Position numbers and translations under genes: made by a program. The notes under the pieces were generated by a model. That model ran no database searches and was not told the DNA's origin. It saw only the letters and a list, made by a program, of their open reading frames with translations. From the NCBI GenBank assembly GCA_016285075.1, contig JAEEQB010000051.1, forward strand, positions 1-35,243: a stretch of DNA of 35,243 nucleotides, written 5' to 3'. Positions 16,468 through 25,224 of this stretch are shown here, in pieces; positions within the stretch are counted from its first letter, which is position 1; the number at the start of each line of letters is the position of its first letter. The DNA comes from Prevotella sp. (GTDB lineage: Bacteria > Bacteroidota > Bacteroidia > Bacteroidales > Bacteroidaceae).

Positions 16468-19347
16468 ATGAAACGAGTCCTCCTTTCTCTGTCATTGATT
16501 CTTTATCAGTTGTCATTAAGCATAGCGCAGCCTCACCACGACTGGGAGGACAACCATGTGCTTCAGGTCAATCGTGAACCCGCACGTGCCTACTTCATTC
16601 CCTATGGTCAGCAGCGGGGCGATCGGACCTTGAGCCTTAATGGAGAGTGGCAGTTCCGTTGGACAAAAACGCCGGAGGAACGTGTCAGGGACTTCTTTCG
16701 TACAGACTATGACGCATCTTCATGGGCAAGACTTGCCGTGCCCGCTAATTGGGAGGTGAACGGCTATGGAACACCCATCTATGCCTCTGCAGGCTATACT
16801 TTCAAGATAGACCCTCCTTTTGTCACCAGGGAACCCAAGATTAGTTATACCGCCTACGAGGAACGCAATCCTACAGGTCAGTATCGCCGCACCTTTACCC
16901 TCCCCGCCGGTTGGGCATGTTGCGACTCAGTCCCTACCCTCCAGTCCAAAGACCGCACCTTTACCCACTCCCCATATAGGGCATGTTGCGACTCTGCCGC
17001 AACTAACTGTACCCAAGGCCAGACTTTCCTGCGCTTCGAAGGTGTTATGTCTGCCTTCTATGTCTGGATAAACGGGCACTTTGTGGGTTATTCCCAAGGG
17101 TCTATGGAGCCTTCTGAGTTCAACGTCACTCCCTATCTCCACCAGGGTGAGAACCTCATTGCCTTGGAAGTCTATAAATACAGCGACGGCTCGTACCTGG
17201 AAGATCAGGACTTCTGGCGTTTTGGTGGCATTCACCGTGACGTGTTACTCTATCATACTCCCGATGTACGCCTCCGTGATGTAGCCATCAGAACCACTCC
17301 TTTTTATTTGACACCGGAGGCAGGAACGTCTGCAGCCACTTCTCCATATGGCGATGCCACTTGGGCTTTGTCGCTCAATCCGCAGTTCTCTGTCTATAAT
17401 GGCGAGAAAGGCGAGGGCTATCGGCTCGTTGCCACCCTCTTCGATGATGGGCATCCCGTGGGTTCAGATTCGGTTACAGTAAGTGAAGTGCTCGATTTGG
17501 ACCACAAAGCTGCACGTATGAATGAATGGTTCCCCCAACGGGGCTATCGCAAATTCCCCCGCATGGAGATGTACGTGGACAACCCTCGTCTATGGAGTGT
17601 AGACTCCCCCCATCTCTATACTCTCCTGCTGCAGCTGCAGGACTCACAGGGCCGCGTCTGCGAGCAGGTAGAACAGAAGGTGGGTTTCCGCTATCTGGCT
17701 ATCAAGGAAGGCCAGTTCTTGGTGAACGGACACCCCATCAAAATCCGTGGCGTCAACCGTCATGAGCATGACCCCTATTTGGCTCGTGTCATGACTGAGG
17801 AGCGGATGCTTCAGGACCTGCGTCTCATGAAGGAAGCCAATATCAACGCCGTGCGTCTGGCTCACTATCCCAATTGTCCGCGTTGGTATGAACTCTGCGA
17901 CTCCATGGGTATGTACATCATGGACGAAGCCGACTGTGAGACTCATGGCCTGCGGGGTACATTGGCCTCTACTCCCGACTGGAACGAAGCTTTTATGGAT
18001 CGTGTCATCCGCATGGCAGAACGTGATAAGAACCACCCTTCCATCATCTTCTGGAGCCTGGGCAACGAGAGTGGCTATGGTGCCAATCATGCTGCCATGT
18101 CGGCATGGCTCCATGAGTTCGACCCTACGCGTCCTGTACACTATGAAGGGGCACAGGGCGACCCTGACCCTTCCACGGTCGATGTCATCTCGCGTTTCTA
18201 TCCCCGTGTTATGGAGGACTATCTCAATCCAGGCATCCCCGAAGGGTCTGACCAGGAACGTGCTGAAAATGCCCGCTGGGAACGGTTGCTGGAGATTGCC
18301 CGTCGTCAGGGAGACCGTTGTACGTGGATAGGTTCTGATGGTGGTCCACGGCCAGTGCTGACCAGCGAGTATGCCCACAGCATGGGGAATGCCCTCGGCA
18401 ACTTCAAGGAGTATTGGGATGAGATGAACAGTCATCCGCGTATGCTGGGAGGATTCATCTGGGACTGGGTAGACCAAGGTATCATGCGAGGAGACAGTGT
18501 CTTCTATGGTGGCGATTTCGGCGACCAGCCCAACCTGAAGGCCTTTTGTCTGAACGGCATAGTGATGAGCGACCGAACACTCACCCCGAAGTACTATGAG
18601 GTACAGGCTGTCTATGGGAATGGCCCGAAAGCATTCACTCAGACCACTGTTCCTAACCCCAAACCTTCCAGGACGAAAGAACTGCCGGCATACCTTGCCC
18701 CTCTGATGGCTTCCGTCAAGCCACAATGCTTCCGCGCACCTACCGACAACGACAAGAGCTTTGGCAATTGGCTGGCAAAGGACTGGGCACGCTGCGGACT
18801 CGACACCCTGAACATCCCGGTAACTACCGTACAGAACGGCAATGAATTCACTTTTACTTTCGACATTCCCGACTCGCTGCCACCGCTGCCACGTCTTGGT
18901 GTTCTCATAGAGCTGCCGCGTGAGTACGAGCAACTGACATGGTACGGACGCGGCCCGTGGGACAACTATCCTGATCGTAAACAGTCCTGCCCTGTAGGTC
19001 TATGGAACTCCGTGGTGAGTGAGCAGTATGTCCATTATCCCCGTCCGCAAGATTCAGGTAACCATGAAGACTGTACAATGGTGGAACTGAAGACAAAGCG
19101 GGGGAAGGTTTTCCGCGTTGAATCCGTCGACAAGCCTTTCTCATTCTCTGCCTTGCCTTACTCTGCGCAATACATCGCCTCGAAGACCCACGACTATGAA
19201 CTGGCTGATCAGGGGAAGACCTACCTCAGCATCGACTGCGCTGTCATGGGACTTGGCAACAGTTCGTGCGGACCTGGCGTGCTGAAGAAGTATACCATCG
19301 ACAAGACGCAGACACACGTATTGCGGATCAGGGTCAGTGGGAAATAA
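16468..19347 (+). CDS. LacZ-type GH2 beta-galactosidase, rearranged
   Basis: A 959-residue exported GH2 enzyme with signal peptide MKRVLLSLSLILYQLSLSIAQ. LacZ landmarks: VPANWEVNGYGTPIY, DQDFWRFGGIHRDV, GVNRHEHDP, LAHYPNCPRWYELCD, acid/base E534 in SLGNESGYG, nucleophile E634 in LTSEYAHSMGN, and the domain 5 segments FRAPTDND and WYGRGPWDNYPDR. Two oddities are visible. First, the jelly roll has an extra ~35-residue Cys-rich insert (about 150-184) that is an in-frame 22-codon imperfect duplication. Second, only about 35 residues separate YEVQAVY (to 716) from the PQCFRAPTDND block (752), where E. coli LacZ has roughly 150 or more, so domain 4 and the start of domain 5 look deleted. Catalytic residues are intact; activity cannot be assumed. 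Third gene of the aldolase-SSS operon. Confidence 0.9.
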   Translation: MKRVLLSLSLILYQLSLSIAQPHHDWEDNHVLQVNREPARAYFIPYGQQRGDRTLSLNGEWQFRWTKTPEERVRDFFRTDYDASSWARLAVPANWEVNGYGTPIYASAGYTFKIDPPFVTREPKISYTAYEERNPTGQYRRTFTLPAGWACCDSVPTLQSKDRTFTHSPYRACCDSAATNCTQGQTFLRFEGVMSAFYVWINGHFVGYSQGSMEPSEFNVTPYLHQGENLIALEVYKYSDGSYLEDQDFWRFGGIHRDVLLYHTPDVRLRDVAIRTTPFYLTPEAGTSAATSPYGDATWALSLNPQFSVYNGEKGEGYRLVATLFDDGHPVGSDSVTVSEVLDLDHKAARMNEWFPQRGYRKFPRMEMYVDNPRLWSVDSPHLYTLLLQLQDSQGRVCEQVEQKVGFRYLAIKEGQFLVNGHPIKIRGVNRHEHDPYLARVMTEERMLQDLRLMKEANINAVRLAHYPNCPRWYELCDSMGMYIMDEADCETHGLRGTLASTPDWNEAFMDRVIRMAERDKNHPSIIFWSLGNESGYGANHAAMSAWLHEFDPTRPVHYEGAQGDPDPSTVDVISRFYPRVMEDYLNPGIPEGSDQERAENARWERLLEIARRQGDRCTWIGSDGGPRPVLTSEYAHSMGNALGNFKEYWDEMNSHPRMLGGFIWDWVDQGIMRGDSVFYGGDFGDQPNLKAFCLNGIVMSDRTLTPKYYEVQAVYGNGPKAFTQTTVPNPKPSRTKELPAYLAPLMASVKPQCFRAPTDNDKSFGNWLAKDWARCGLDTLNIPVTTVQNGNEFTFTFDIPDSLPPLPRLGVLIELPREYEQLTWYGRGPWDNYPDRKQSCPVGLWNSVVSEQYVHYPRPQDSGNHEDCTMVELKTKRGKVFRVESVDKPFSFSALPYSAQYIASKTHDYELADQGKTYLSIDCAVMGLGNSSCGPGVLKKYTIDKTQTHVLRIRVSGK
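16887..17018 (+). repeat. 66-bp in-frame imperfect tandem duplication inside GH2 gene
   Basis: CCGCACCTTTACCC occurs at 16887-16900 and 16953-16966, and GGGCATGTTGCGACTC at 16913-16928 and 16979-16994, both offset by exactly 66 bases (22 codons). At protein level RTFTLPAGWACCDS is followed by RTFTHSPYRACCDS. Confidence 0.8.
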
Positions 19348-19372
19348 GAAAGGGTGACTGCTCACCCTTTCT
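19347..19372. terminator. bidirectional terminator between GH2 and yitT-like genes
   Basis: A perfect 11-bp stem, AGAAAGGGTGA (19347-19357) with TCACCCTTTCT (19362-19372), loop CTGC, between two convergent stop codons. On the minus strand it is followed by a T-rich stretch (the stem end TTTCT runs into TATTTCC). A third copy of the arm forms the last codons and stop of the yitT-like gene (19393-19404). Confidence 0.75.
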
Positions 19373-19392
19373 CCGTTCTTATCTCGCAATAA

Positions 19393-20307
19393 TCACCCTT
19401 TCTTTGTCCGTATCTTGAAGTGGTCGAACCCTTCGCCGTAGACACCTATCACGGCACTCTGCGATACGAAGGCATGAGGGTCTACCTCATTGATGATGCG
19501 GAAAATCATGTCGCTCTGTCGGCGTTTGGCCAACACAAACAGCATCTTCACATCCTTGCCAGAATAGAATCCTTGTGCATCCACTATTGTACAGCCTCGA
19601 TGAGGCTCACGGTTGATGCGTTCGCCTATCTCCTTGTACTTGTCACTGATAATGAAGAACTGCACGCTGCGGCGGGCAGAATCCACCACCCTGTCTATAC
19701 AGAACGCCGTGACGTAAAGCACCACATAGCCGTATATCACCCGTTCCCAGTCCTTCAGCACCAGGTAGGAACTGGAGATGATGATAACGTCGCAAATCAG
19801 GATGACACGCCCCAACGACACGTCGCGGTATTTGTTGACGATGGCAGCTATGATATCCGTACCACCTGTGGAACCGTTGTTGGCCAGTCCTATTCCCACA
19901 CCACAGCCGCAAAAAGCAGCGCCGATGATGGCTGCCATGAAAGGCTGATCTGCCAGCAGGTGGCTGTCGTAGTGCGTGCTCATGTAAGTGGTACTTACCG
20001 TAAGCACCAGTACGGCGTAGATGGTCTTCACGCAGAACTTCCAGCCGAGTATGCGCAGGGCAATAAGCAGCAGCACGGCGTTAATAACGAAGTAACTGGT
20101 TTGTACGGGAATGCCCAGTCCCCAGAAGAGCACGGAGCTGATGCCAGGCACGCCGCCCGTGGTGATGTTGTTTGGCAGGAGGAAGATGTTCCAGCCTATG
20201 CAGTAGGACATCATGGCAATAAATATCATGATGTAGTCGCGTACCTCTTTACCGATAGATGCACGGTTCTCTGTTGGTGTTGTCATTCTTTGCTTTTTAT
20301 TCGTCAT
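19393..20307 (-). CDS. YitT family membrane protein
   Basis: A 304-residue inner-membrane protein when started at the ATG 20307 (a TTG lies at 20319; another ATG at 20286). The N-terminal two thirds has about five or six hydrophobic helices with the YitT hallmarks GWNIFLLPNNITTGGVPGIS and GIGLANNGSTGGTDIIAAIVNKY. The C-terminal ~90 residues are a soluble DUF2179 domain (INREPHRGCTIVDAQGFYSGKDVKMLFVLAKRRQ, read in pieces). Function is not established for this family. It follows RNase R by 76 bases on the same strand and ends at a shared bidirectional terminator. Confidence 0.88.
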   Translation of the reverse strand: MTNKKQRMTTPTENRASIGKEVRDYIMIFIAMMSYCIGWNIFLLPNNITTGGVPGISSVLFWGLGIPVQTSYFVINAVLLLIALRILGWKFCVKTIYAVLVLTVSTTYMSTHYDSHLLADQPFMAAIIGAAFCGCGVGIGLANNGSTGGTDIIAAIVNKYRDVSLGRVILICDVIIISSSYLVLKDWERVIYGYVVLYVTAFCIDRVVDSARRSVQFFIISDKYKEIGERINREPHRGCTIVDAQGFYSGKDVKMLFVLAKRRQSDMIFRIINEVDPHAFVSQSAVIGVYGEGFDHFKIRTKKG

Positions 20308-20383
20308 TGACTCCGTCAAAATCGCTCATGCCTTGTATTGCCCAAATAAACTTGGCTCTGCATTGGACCAATCGCGATTATCC

Positions 20384-22603
20384 TCATTCCTCCGACAGGA
20401 TGAAGTCCAGTTGGCGTTTCTCGATGTTAGCCCTGGCCACTTGTATACGGATGGGGTCGCCCAACTGGTACTTGGTGTGATGGCGCCGCCCTATGAGTTG
20501 GTAATGAGCCTCATCAAATTCGTAGTAGTCACCCTTCAGGTCGTGCATCGACACCAGACCCTCGCAGTGGTTCTCATCTATCTCTACATAGATGCCGTAG
20601 GATTGTATGCCTGAGATATGACCATCGTAATGGTTGCCTATCTTGTCGGCCATGAACTCCACCATCTTGTACTTTATGCTGTCGCGTTCAGCCTGCTGAG
20701 CCGTCTGCTCCATGTCGCTTGAGTGGTCGCACAGCTCTTCATAGTGCTCCTGATTGGCTGAACGTCCTCCGTCCTGGTATCGGGTGAGCAGGCGGTGGAC
20801 CATGGTGTCGGGGTAGCGGCGGATTGGTGAGGTGAAATGGGTGTAGTAGTCAAACGCCAGTCCATAATGGCCAATGTTGTGCGTAGAGTACTTGGCTTTC
20901 ATCATGGCACGCAGAGCCACCGTCTCTATCAGCTTCTGTTCGCGTGAGCCTGCTGCCTCGTCCATCAAGGCATTCAGTGAACGCGAGATGGCGCTGCGTG
21001 TGCCACCGGTCTTCAGCTTGTAGCCGAATGGTGCTACCACCTGGCGCAGCGATTCCAGTTTCTGAGGGTCTGGCTGGTCGTGAATACGGTAGACAAAGGT
21101 CTTCGCCTTCTTTGACGTTGACTGTTGGGGGGATGCCTTCTTCACCTTGCCTATCATTTCTGCCACAGTGCGGTTGGCCAGGAGCATAAACTCCTCAATG
21201 AGTTTGTTGGCATCCTTCGACTTCTTGAAATAGCAGCTGATGGGCTTGCCCTCCTCGTCCACATCGAAGTGTAGCTCCTCGCGGTCGAACTTCACAGCAC
21301 CGTTCTTGAATCGTGCCTCGCGCAGCTTCTTGGCCAGCGCATCGAGCGTTATCAGCTCCGCAGCATAGTCCCCTTGGTAAGGATGTGCCTTGGTGGCGGC
21401 AGGTGCAGGTTGGCCTGTGCCGTCCTTTACGCCGTTCTGCTCCAATATCTGCTGTACCTCCTCGTAGCAGAACCGTCTGTCGCTGCGTATGACGGTGTGA
21501 GCAAGGTGCCACGACTTCACGTTGGCATCCGTGTCCATCTTGAAGATTACCGAGTAGCACAGTTTCTCTTCATCGGGACGCAGCGAGCAGATGAAGTTGC
21601 ACAGATGTTCCGGCAGCATGGGAATGGTGCGGTCCACCAGGTACACGCTGGTGGCGCGCTTCTGTGCCTCCTTGTCTATGATGCTGTTCTCCTTTACGTA
21701 GTGACTTACGTCGGCTATGTGGACACCCACCTCGTACAGGTTCTTACCTATCAGACGTATTGACAGGGCATCGTCAAAGTCCTTGGCATCCTTAGGGTCG
21801 ATGGTGCAGGTGAACACATCGCGGAAGTCTTCACGGCGGCCGATTTCCTCGGGGGTGATGCCCGGGTCAATCTTCTTGGCGGCATCCTCCACGGCTTTCG
21901 GATATTTGTAGGGCAGTCCGTACTGTGCCAGTATGGCATGCATCTCTACGTTGTTGTCGCCCTCTCGTCCCAGCACGTCAATCACCTCGCCTACAATGTT
22001 CTTCGACTCCTTCGACGGCCACTGAGTGATTCTCACCACGGCCTTTTCACCGTCCTTGCCACCTTTCAGCTTCTTCTTTGGTATCAGTATGTCGTGAACG
22101 AAGATATTGCCTTCAGTAATCAGGAATGCAAAGTCCTTCTCTACCTTCAACTTGCCTACGGCCTGGTTCATTTTGTGGCTCAGTATCTCGGTCACCATCG
22201 CCTCCTTGATGTGATTCTGGCGGCGGGCCATCATGGTAACTTTTACGCGGTCACCATTCAGCGCAAACATTGAGTTGCGCTCCGACACGAAGATGGGTTT
22301 GCCGCCGTCGTCGGGCAGGAACGAGTTCTTGCCGTTGGCCTTGCGAATGAAAGTGCCCTCCTGTATCTGTCCCTTCGTGTTCAGCCGGTACTCGGTGTCG
22401 CTTACCTTCGACAGGTAGTCATCCCAGCACATCTCTTCCATCACGTCTATAGCCAGCATCTTCGCGGGGTGCGTGGTCAGCTTCAGTGCGCGGAACACCT
22501 GTTTCAGCGAGAACGTCTCGTTGGGACTCGCCGAGAAAAAGCCTTGCAGCGCGTCAGCCATCTGCCGCTTCCCTAACCGTTTGCCTCCTTTATTCTTTCC
22601 CAT
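20384..22603 (-). CDS. rnr: ribonuclease R
   Basis: A 739-residue processive 3'-5' exoribonuclease of the RNB family, acting on structured RNA in the cytoplasm. N-terminal winged-helix-like region (about 1-80: ADALQGFFSASPNETFSLKQVFRAL), two cold-shock OB domains (about 80-240), RNB catalytic domain with the acidic cluster D269, D275, D277, D278 in DPKDAKDFDDAL, later HFTSPIRRYPD, and a C-terminal S1 domain (GHISGIQSYGIYVEI) ending almost at the stop. It therefore lacks the long Lys-rich tail of E. coli RNase R, as is usual for Bacteroidota. A promoter lies about 45 bases upstream; the yitT-like gene follows. Confidence 0.95.
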   Translation of the reverse strand: MGKNKGGKRLGKRQMADALQGFFSASPNETFSLKQVFRALKLTTHPAKMLAIDVMEEMCWDDYLSKVSDTEYRLNTKGQIQEGTFIRKANGKNSFLPDDGGKPIFVSERNSMFALNGDRVKVTMMARRQNHIKEAMVTEILSHKMNQAVGKLKVEKDFAFLITEGNIFVHDILIPKKKLKGGKDGEKAVVRITQWPSKESKNIVGEVIDVLGREGDNNVEMHAILAQYGLPYKYPKAVEDAAKKIDPGITPEEIGRREDFRDVFTCTIDPKDAKDFDDALSIRLIGKNLYEVGVHIADVSHYVKENSIIDKEAQKRATSVYLVDRTIPMLPEHLCNFICSLRPDEEKLCYSVIFKMDTDANVKSWHLAHTVIRSDRRFCYEEVQQILEQNGVKDGTGQPAPAATKAHPYQGDYAAELITLDALAKKLREARFKNGAVKFDREELHFDVDEEGKPISCYFKKSKDANKLIEEFMLLANRTVAEMIGKVKKASPQQSTSKKAKTFVYRIHDQPDPQKLESLRQVVAPFGYKLKTGGTRSAISRSLNALMDEAAGSREQKLIETVALRAMMKAKYSTHNIGHYGLAFDYYTHFTSPIRRYPDTMVHRLLTRYQDGGRSANQEHYEELCDHSSDMEQTAQQAERDSIKYKMVEFMADKIGNHYDGHISGIQSYGIYVEIDENHCEGLVSMHDLKGDYYEFDEAHYQLIGRRHHTKYQLGDPIRIQVARANIEKRQLDFILSEE

Positions 22604-22645
22604 AGTCTTATTACCGTTTTAAGTTATTAACTGCCTTGTAGAGCG

Positions 22646-22676
22646 CAAAGTTACGAAAAGATTTCGATATAATCAA
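22646..22676 (-). promoter_or_regulatory. rnr promoter
   Basis: Minus strand TTG (22674-22676), 20-base spacer, TAACTTTG (22646-22653). It points to the rnr start at 22603. Confidence 0.6.
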
Positions 22677-22766
22677 GTTTTTTCGCCTTTTATTCACATT
22701 CTATTCCACTTTGTGAGTTTTTCAACATAATTTGTATTATTGTAGAGCCGCTTTACTAAGGAATCA

Positions 22767-22875
22767 CCTCCCATTCATGTCCAGTACATGTCCAGTATAT
22801 GTCCAGTACATGTCCAGTCTTTTACTGAACAAGTACTGAGCAAGAACCGGACATGTACCAGACATGAATAGGAGG
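22767..22875 (-). repeat. ATGTCCAGTAC tandem repeat and inverted repeat
   Basis: Four tandem 11-bp units at 22777-22820 (ATGTCCAGTAC, with a changed last or next-to-last base in units 2 and 4). In addition, 22767-22795 and 22847-22875 are inverted repeats matching at 25 of 29 positions. All four differences are transitions that become G-U pairs in a minus-strand transcript, so the stem would be continuous in leftward RNA. Confidence 0.8.
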
Positions 22876-22878
22876 AAG

Positions 22879-22907
22879 ATTAGCTTTAGGAGGAAGCTAA
22901 AGCTAAT
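22879..22907 (-). terminator. hairpin just after secreted-protein gene
   Basis: ATTAGCTTTAG (22879-22889) and CTAAAGCTAAT (22897-22907) are perfect reverse complements with a 7-base loop, starting 8 bases beyond the stop codon. No T tract follows, so it may be an RNA 3'-end stabiliser or a processing site rather than a classic terminator. Confidence 0.5.
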
Positions 22908-22915
22908 TTACCTCA

Positions 22916-25207
22916 TTACTGCCTCACATACTTCTTGCCATCACGTACGTAGATGCCCTTTTGGGCTGGCTCACCTTGTATGCGGCGACCCTGGAGGTCG
23001 TAGACGGGAGTGGAGGGTGAGGCAGGATGATTGCTGATGCCGTTCACTTTTACGGTCTCGTGGTCAGGATCAAGGCTGCCATAGATGCGCCAAGTGCCTT
23101 GCACCAAGTTCACTTCCATATCCTTCTCAAGGATGAAGGGCAGCATCACTTGTATCATTGACTCAGGAACCTCCGTCGTAAACAACGTGTTGCCTGCATT
23201 GTCCACAATACTCAGCGTATAGGCAGGATGCTCGCCTTGGAACTCCAGCAGATTGTCATACACCATTACCACTGGAGCAGCGGGCGGTGCCTTCGGCACA
23301 GAGGGTACTCCAGACGATGGGTCTACTTTCGATACGTTGAGGTGAAGCCGAACCCAAGCTGGTTGCGGATTAGGGTTGTTTGCTTGGCCTTGTTCCTCCA
23401 ACCACTTTTGGAACCATTGGACGAACTCTTCATTGAGGACAAAGGAACTGATGTCAGCATAGTCATAGAGTTTCTTGCCATCTTGATCACAGCTCAGCAA
23501 GAAATTGTTTGCACCCCCAAGACCACCTGGAACAAACATATTATAGATGGAGCCGCCCAATCCACCGACAATGATACTTAGCCCCTCAATGCCTTCTGAA
23601 CCACTGTATACAAACATGACTCGGAAGCTGTGGTTTTGACTCTCTAAAGTGTCGATGCGTATCACTTCCTGCTCCTTTCCAAAGAACGTACCTTTCTCGC
23701 CTGCCTTTTGGACGTAGTCGTACATCAGTATAGAGTTGTCTCTACCCTTTGGATATTCGTACACCCGGCCATTCACCTCGTAGAAGGCTGCATAGTATTC
23801 GGGTGTATCCCCGTAGAGACCTTCTACATACATCTTCTTACACGTCTGGCCTCCAATCACCGTGTCGCCTTTCAAGTAATAACTGTATCGTGACTCAACC
23901 TCATCATGATAGGGGATATAATGCGCGCAGTTCCATTTCTTTCCTTCGACAACGAAGAGGTTATAGACAGGTTTCCTCGTTTCCGGAAGTTTGTAGAGCA
24001 GTTCATCGCCCAGTCGGCATTCATACAATTGCGGGGTACCACCTGTGAGATCTATGGGATCGTATGTCCAGCCTGTGAGTCCCGATCTGAGAGAGCCGAT
24101 GCCCTCAATCCATACATCATCATAATAAGGTTTTCCCGGAACCTCTACATAGAGACATTTGCGTACCTTATTATTCATCAAAGTGTCCTTTACGGCTTTC
24201 ACATGAATAGGAACAATGCGTCCCCCTTCAAATTCCCAGTTCTTAGTCTCGCCTTCCTTCATCGTGAAGTCCATTGCAAGGATAGTCCTACCGCTATTGT
24301 TTAACCTCACATATACCTTGCCACCTTCCTCGGCAAGATACATGTTTGAATACCAGCCCCAGTCTTTATACATTTGCGGAAATTCATAAGAGTATACTCT
24401 TTGCAAAACCTCTCTGAAATGAATACCGTCAAACACCACGTCTTCTCCCAACTTTGACTCTTGGTAAAGATATAATTCACCGTTCCAAGCTCCAGAAGAC
24501 CCTGATGGTTTCATTCTGTCCGTCCACACCTTCCCCTCGGTAAGGAAAGAATCGGAGATGGATTCAGAAGATTCAACGTTTTCTGAATGGTAAGCCTCCT
24601 TTATGAAGTCATCCTTCGTAAAGACGCACTCATCGCCATCATAGACAGAGAGGACATAGGAACCACACGTACTATAAGATAATTCATTCACTGCATTAGG
24701 GCCAAAGAAGGAACTTCCTATACCTTCAACAACATACTCCCCTCCCCAATCAGAAAATGAATCAGGATAGTATGCACGACGATAGAATCTACCAGAAACA
24801 CTTATAGTATCAATTGTAGCTATACTATGTTCTCCGACCTTCAATGTAAAATCGAAAACCTTTATCCATCCTTCCACTTGCTCACTGTAGCGGTATATTA
24901 CTGAATCCTCTTCACAAAGATATGATGCTAAACGTTCCTCTTGTCCATCCTTAATGACAAAGGCCTTATAGCACTGTTTACCAGCAAAAACCGTTTTCTC
25001 TCTTATCAGAATGCTGTAATAGATTGTATCTATGGTATTCCCCCAACCAGATAACTCGCAGTCCATCATCTTCCACACACGCCCTTCCACTAACATGGAC
25101 TTGTAATTGTCAGATGCTGTACGCTTCTGTTCTCCCGCGTATGCGTATGCATTAGTAAACAACGCTGCGTACACGACTAAAACCAATAGTAATTCTTTTG
25201 TTCTCAT
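22916..25207 (-). CDS. secreted three-repeat protein with T9SS-like C-terminal motif
   Basis: A 763-residue protein of no family I recognise. Signal peptide MRTKELLLVLVVYAALFTNAYA. Three diverged repeats of ~165-190 residues each begin (L/V)xEGxxW: 38-200 (VEGRVWKMM), 220-406 (TEGKVWTDR) and 417-590 (VEGKKWNCA). Shared blocks include GxxCYK/CKKMYV, xxVYxY, (F/Y)DF-TLKxGE and the block EGIGS (161-165, 368-372). Residues about 645-715 (LSIVDNAGNTLFTTEVP) resemble a DUF3244-like beta-sandwich. The last 30 residues (VYDLQGRRI, KGIYVRDGKKYV) look like a T9SS type A sorting signal or its Prevotella short form. Its TPR-HTH neighbour ends 63 bases upstream on the same strand, so the two are probably one transcript. 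The N-terminal half is visibly more AT-rich than the flanking genes, hinting at transfer or rapid change. Likely cell-surface or secreted; function unknown. Confidence 0.8.
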   Translation of the reverse strand: MRTKELLLVLVVYAALFTNAYAYAGEQKRTASDNYKSMLVEGRVWKMMDCELSGWGNTIDTIYYSILIREKTVFAGKQCYKAFVIKDGQEERLASYLCEEDSVIYRYSEQVEGWIKVFDFTLKVGEHSIATIDTISVSGRFYRRAYYPDSFSDWGGEYVVEGIGSSFFGPNAVNELSYSTCGSYVLSVYDGDECVFTKDDFIKEAYHSENVESSESISDSFLTEGKVWTDRMKPSGSSGAWNGELYLYQESKLGEDVVFDGIHFREVLQRVYSYEFPQMYKDWGWYSNMYLAEEGGKVYVRLNNSGRTILAMDFTMKEGETKNWEFEGGRIVPIHVKAVKDTLMNNKVRKCLYVEVPGKPYYDDVWIEGIGSLRSGLTGWTYDPIDLTGGTPQLYECRLGDELLYKLPETRKPVYNLFVVEGKKWNCAHYIPYHDEVESRYSYYLKGDTVIGGQTCKKMYVEGLYGDTPEYYAAFYEVNGRVYEYPKGRDNSILMYDYVQKAGEKGTFFGKEQEVIRIDTLESQNHSFRVMFVYSGSEGIEGLSIIVGGLGGSIYNMFVPGGLGGANNFLLSCDQDGKKLYDYADISSFVLNEEFVQWFQKWLEEQGQANNPNPQPAWVRLHLNVSKVDPSSGVPSVPKAPPAAPVVMVYDNLLEFQGEHPAYTLSIVDNAGNTLFTTEVPESMIQVMLPFILEKDMEVNLVQGTWRIYGSLDPDHETVKVNGISNHPASPSTPVYDLQGRRIQGEPAQKGIYVRDGKKYVRQ

Positions 25208-25224
25208 AGTTCTTTTGTTTTTAT

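Larger units (their letters stand above)
22604..22915. other. 312-bp intergenic region with repeats and two hairpins
   Basis: Contains no gene. Reading leftwards from the secreted-protein stop: a perfect 11-bp stem hairpin (22879-22907), a large imperfect inverted repeat built of ATGTCCAGTAC units (22767-22875), then an AT-rich stretch and the rnr promoter (22646-22676). Confidence 0.75.

Noticed and set aside
17644..18933. 429-codon leftward ORF
   Set aside because: Antisense to the catalytic part of the LacZ-type GH2; no motifs.
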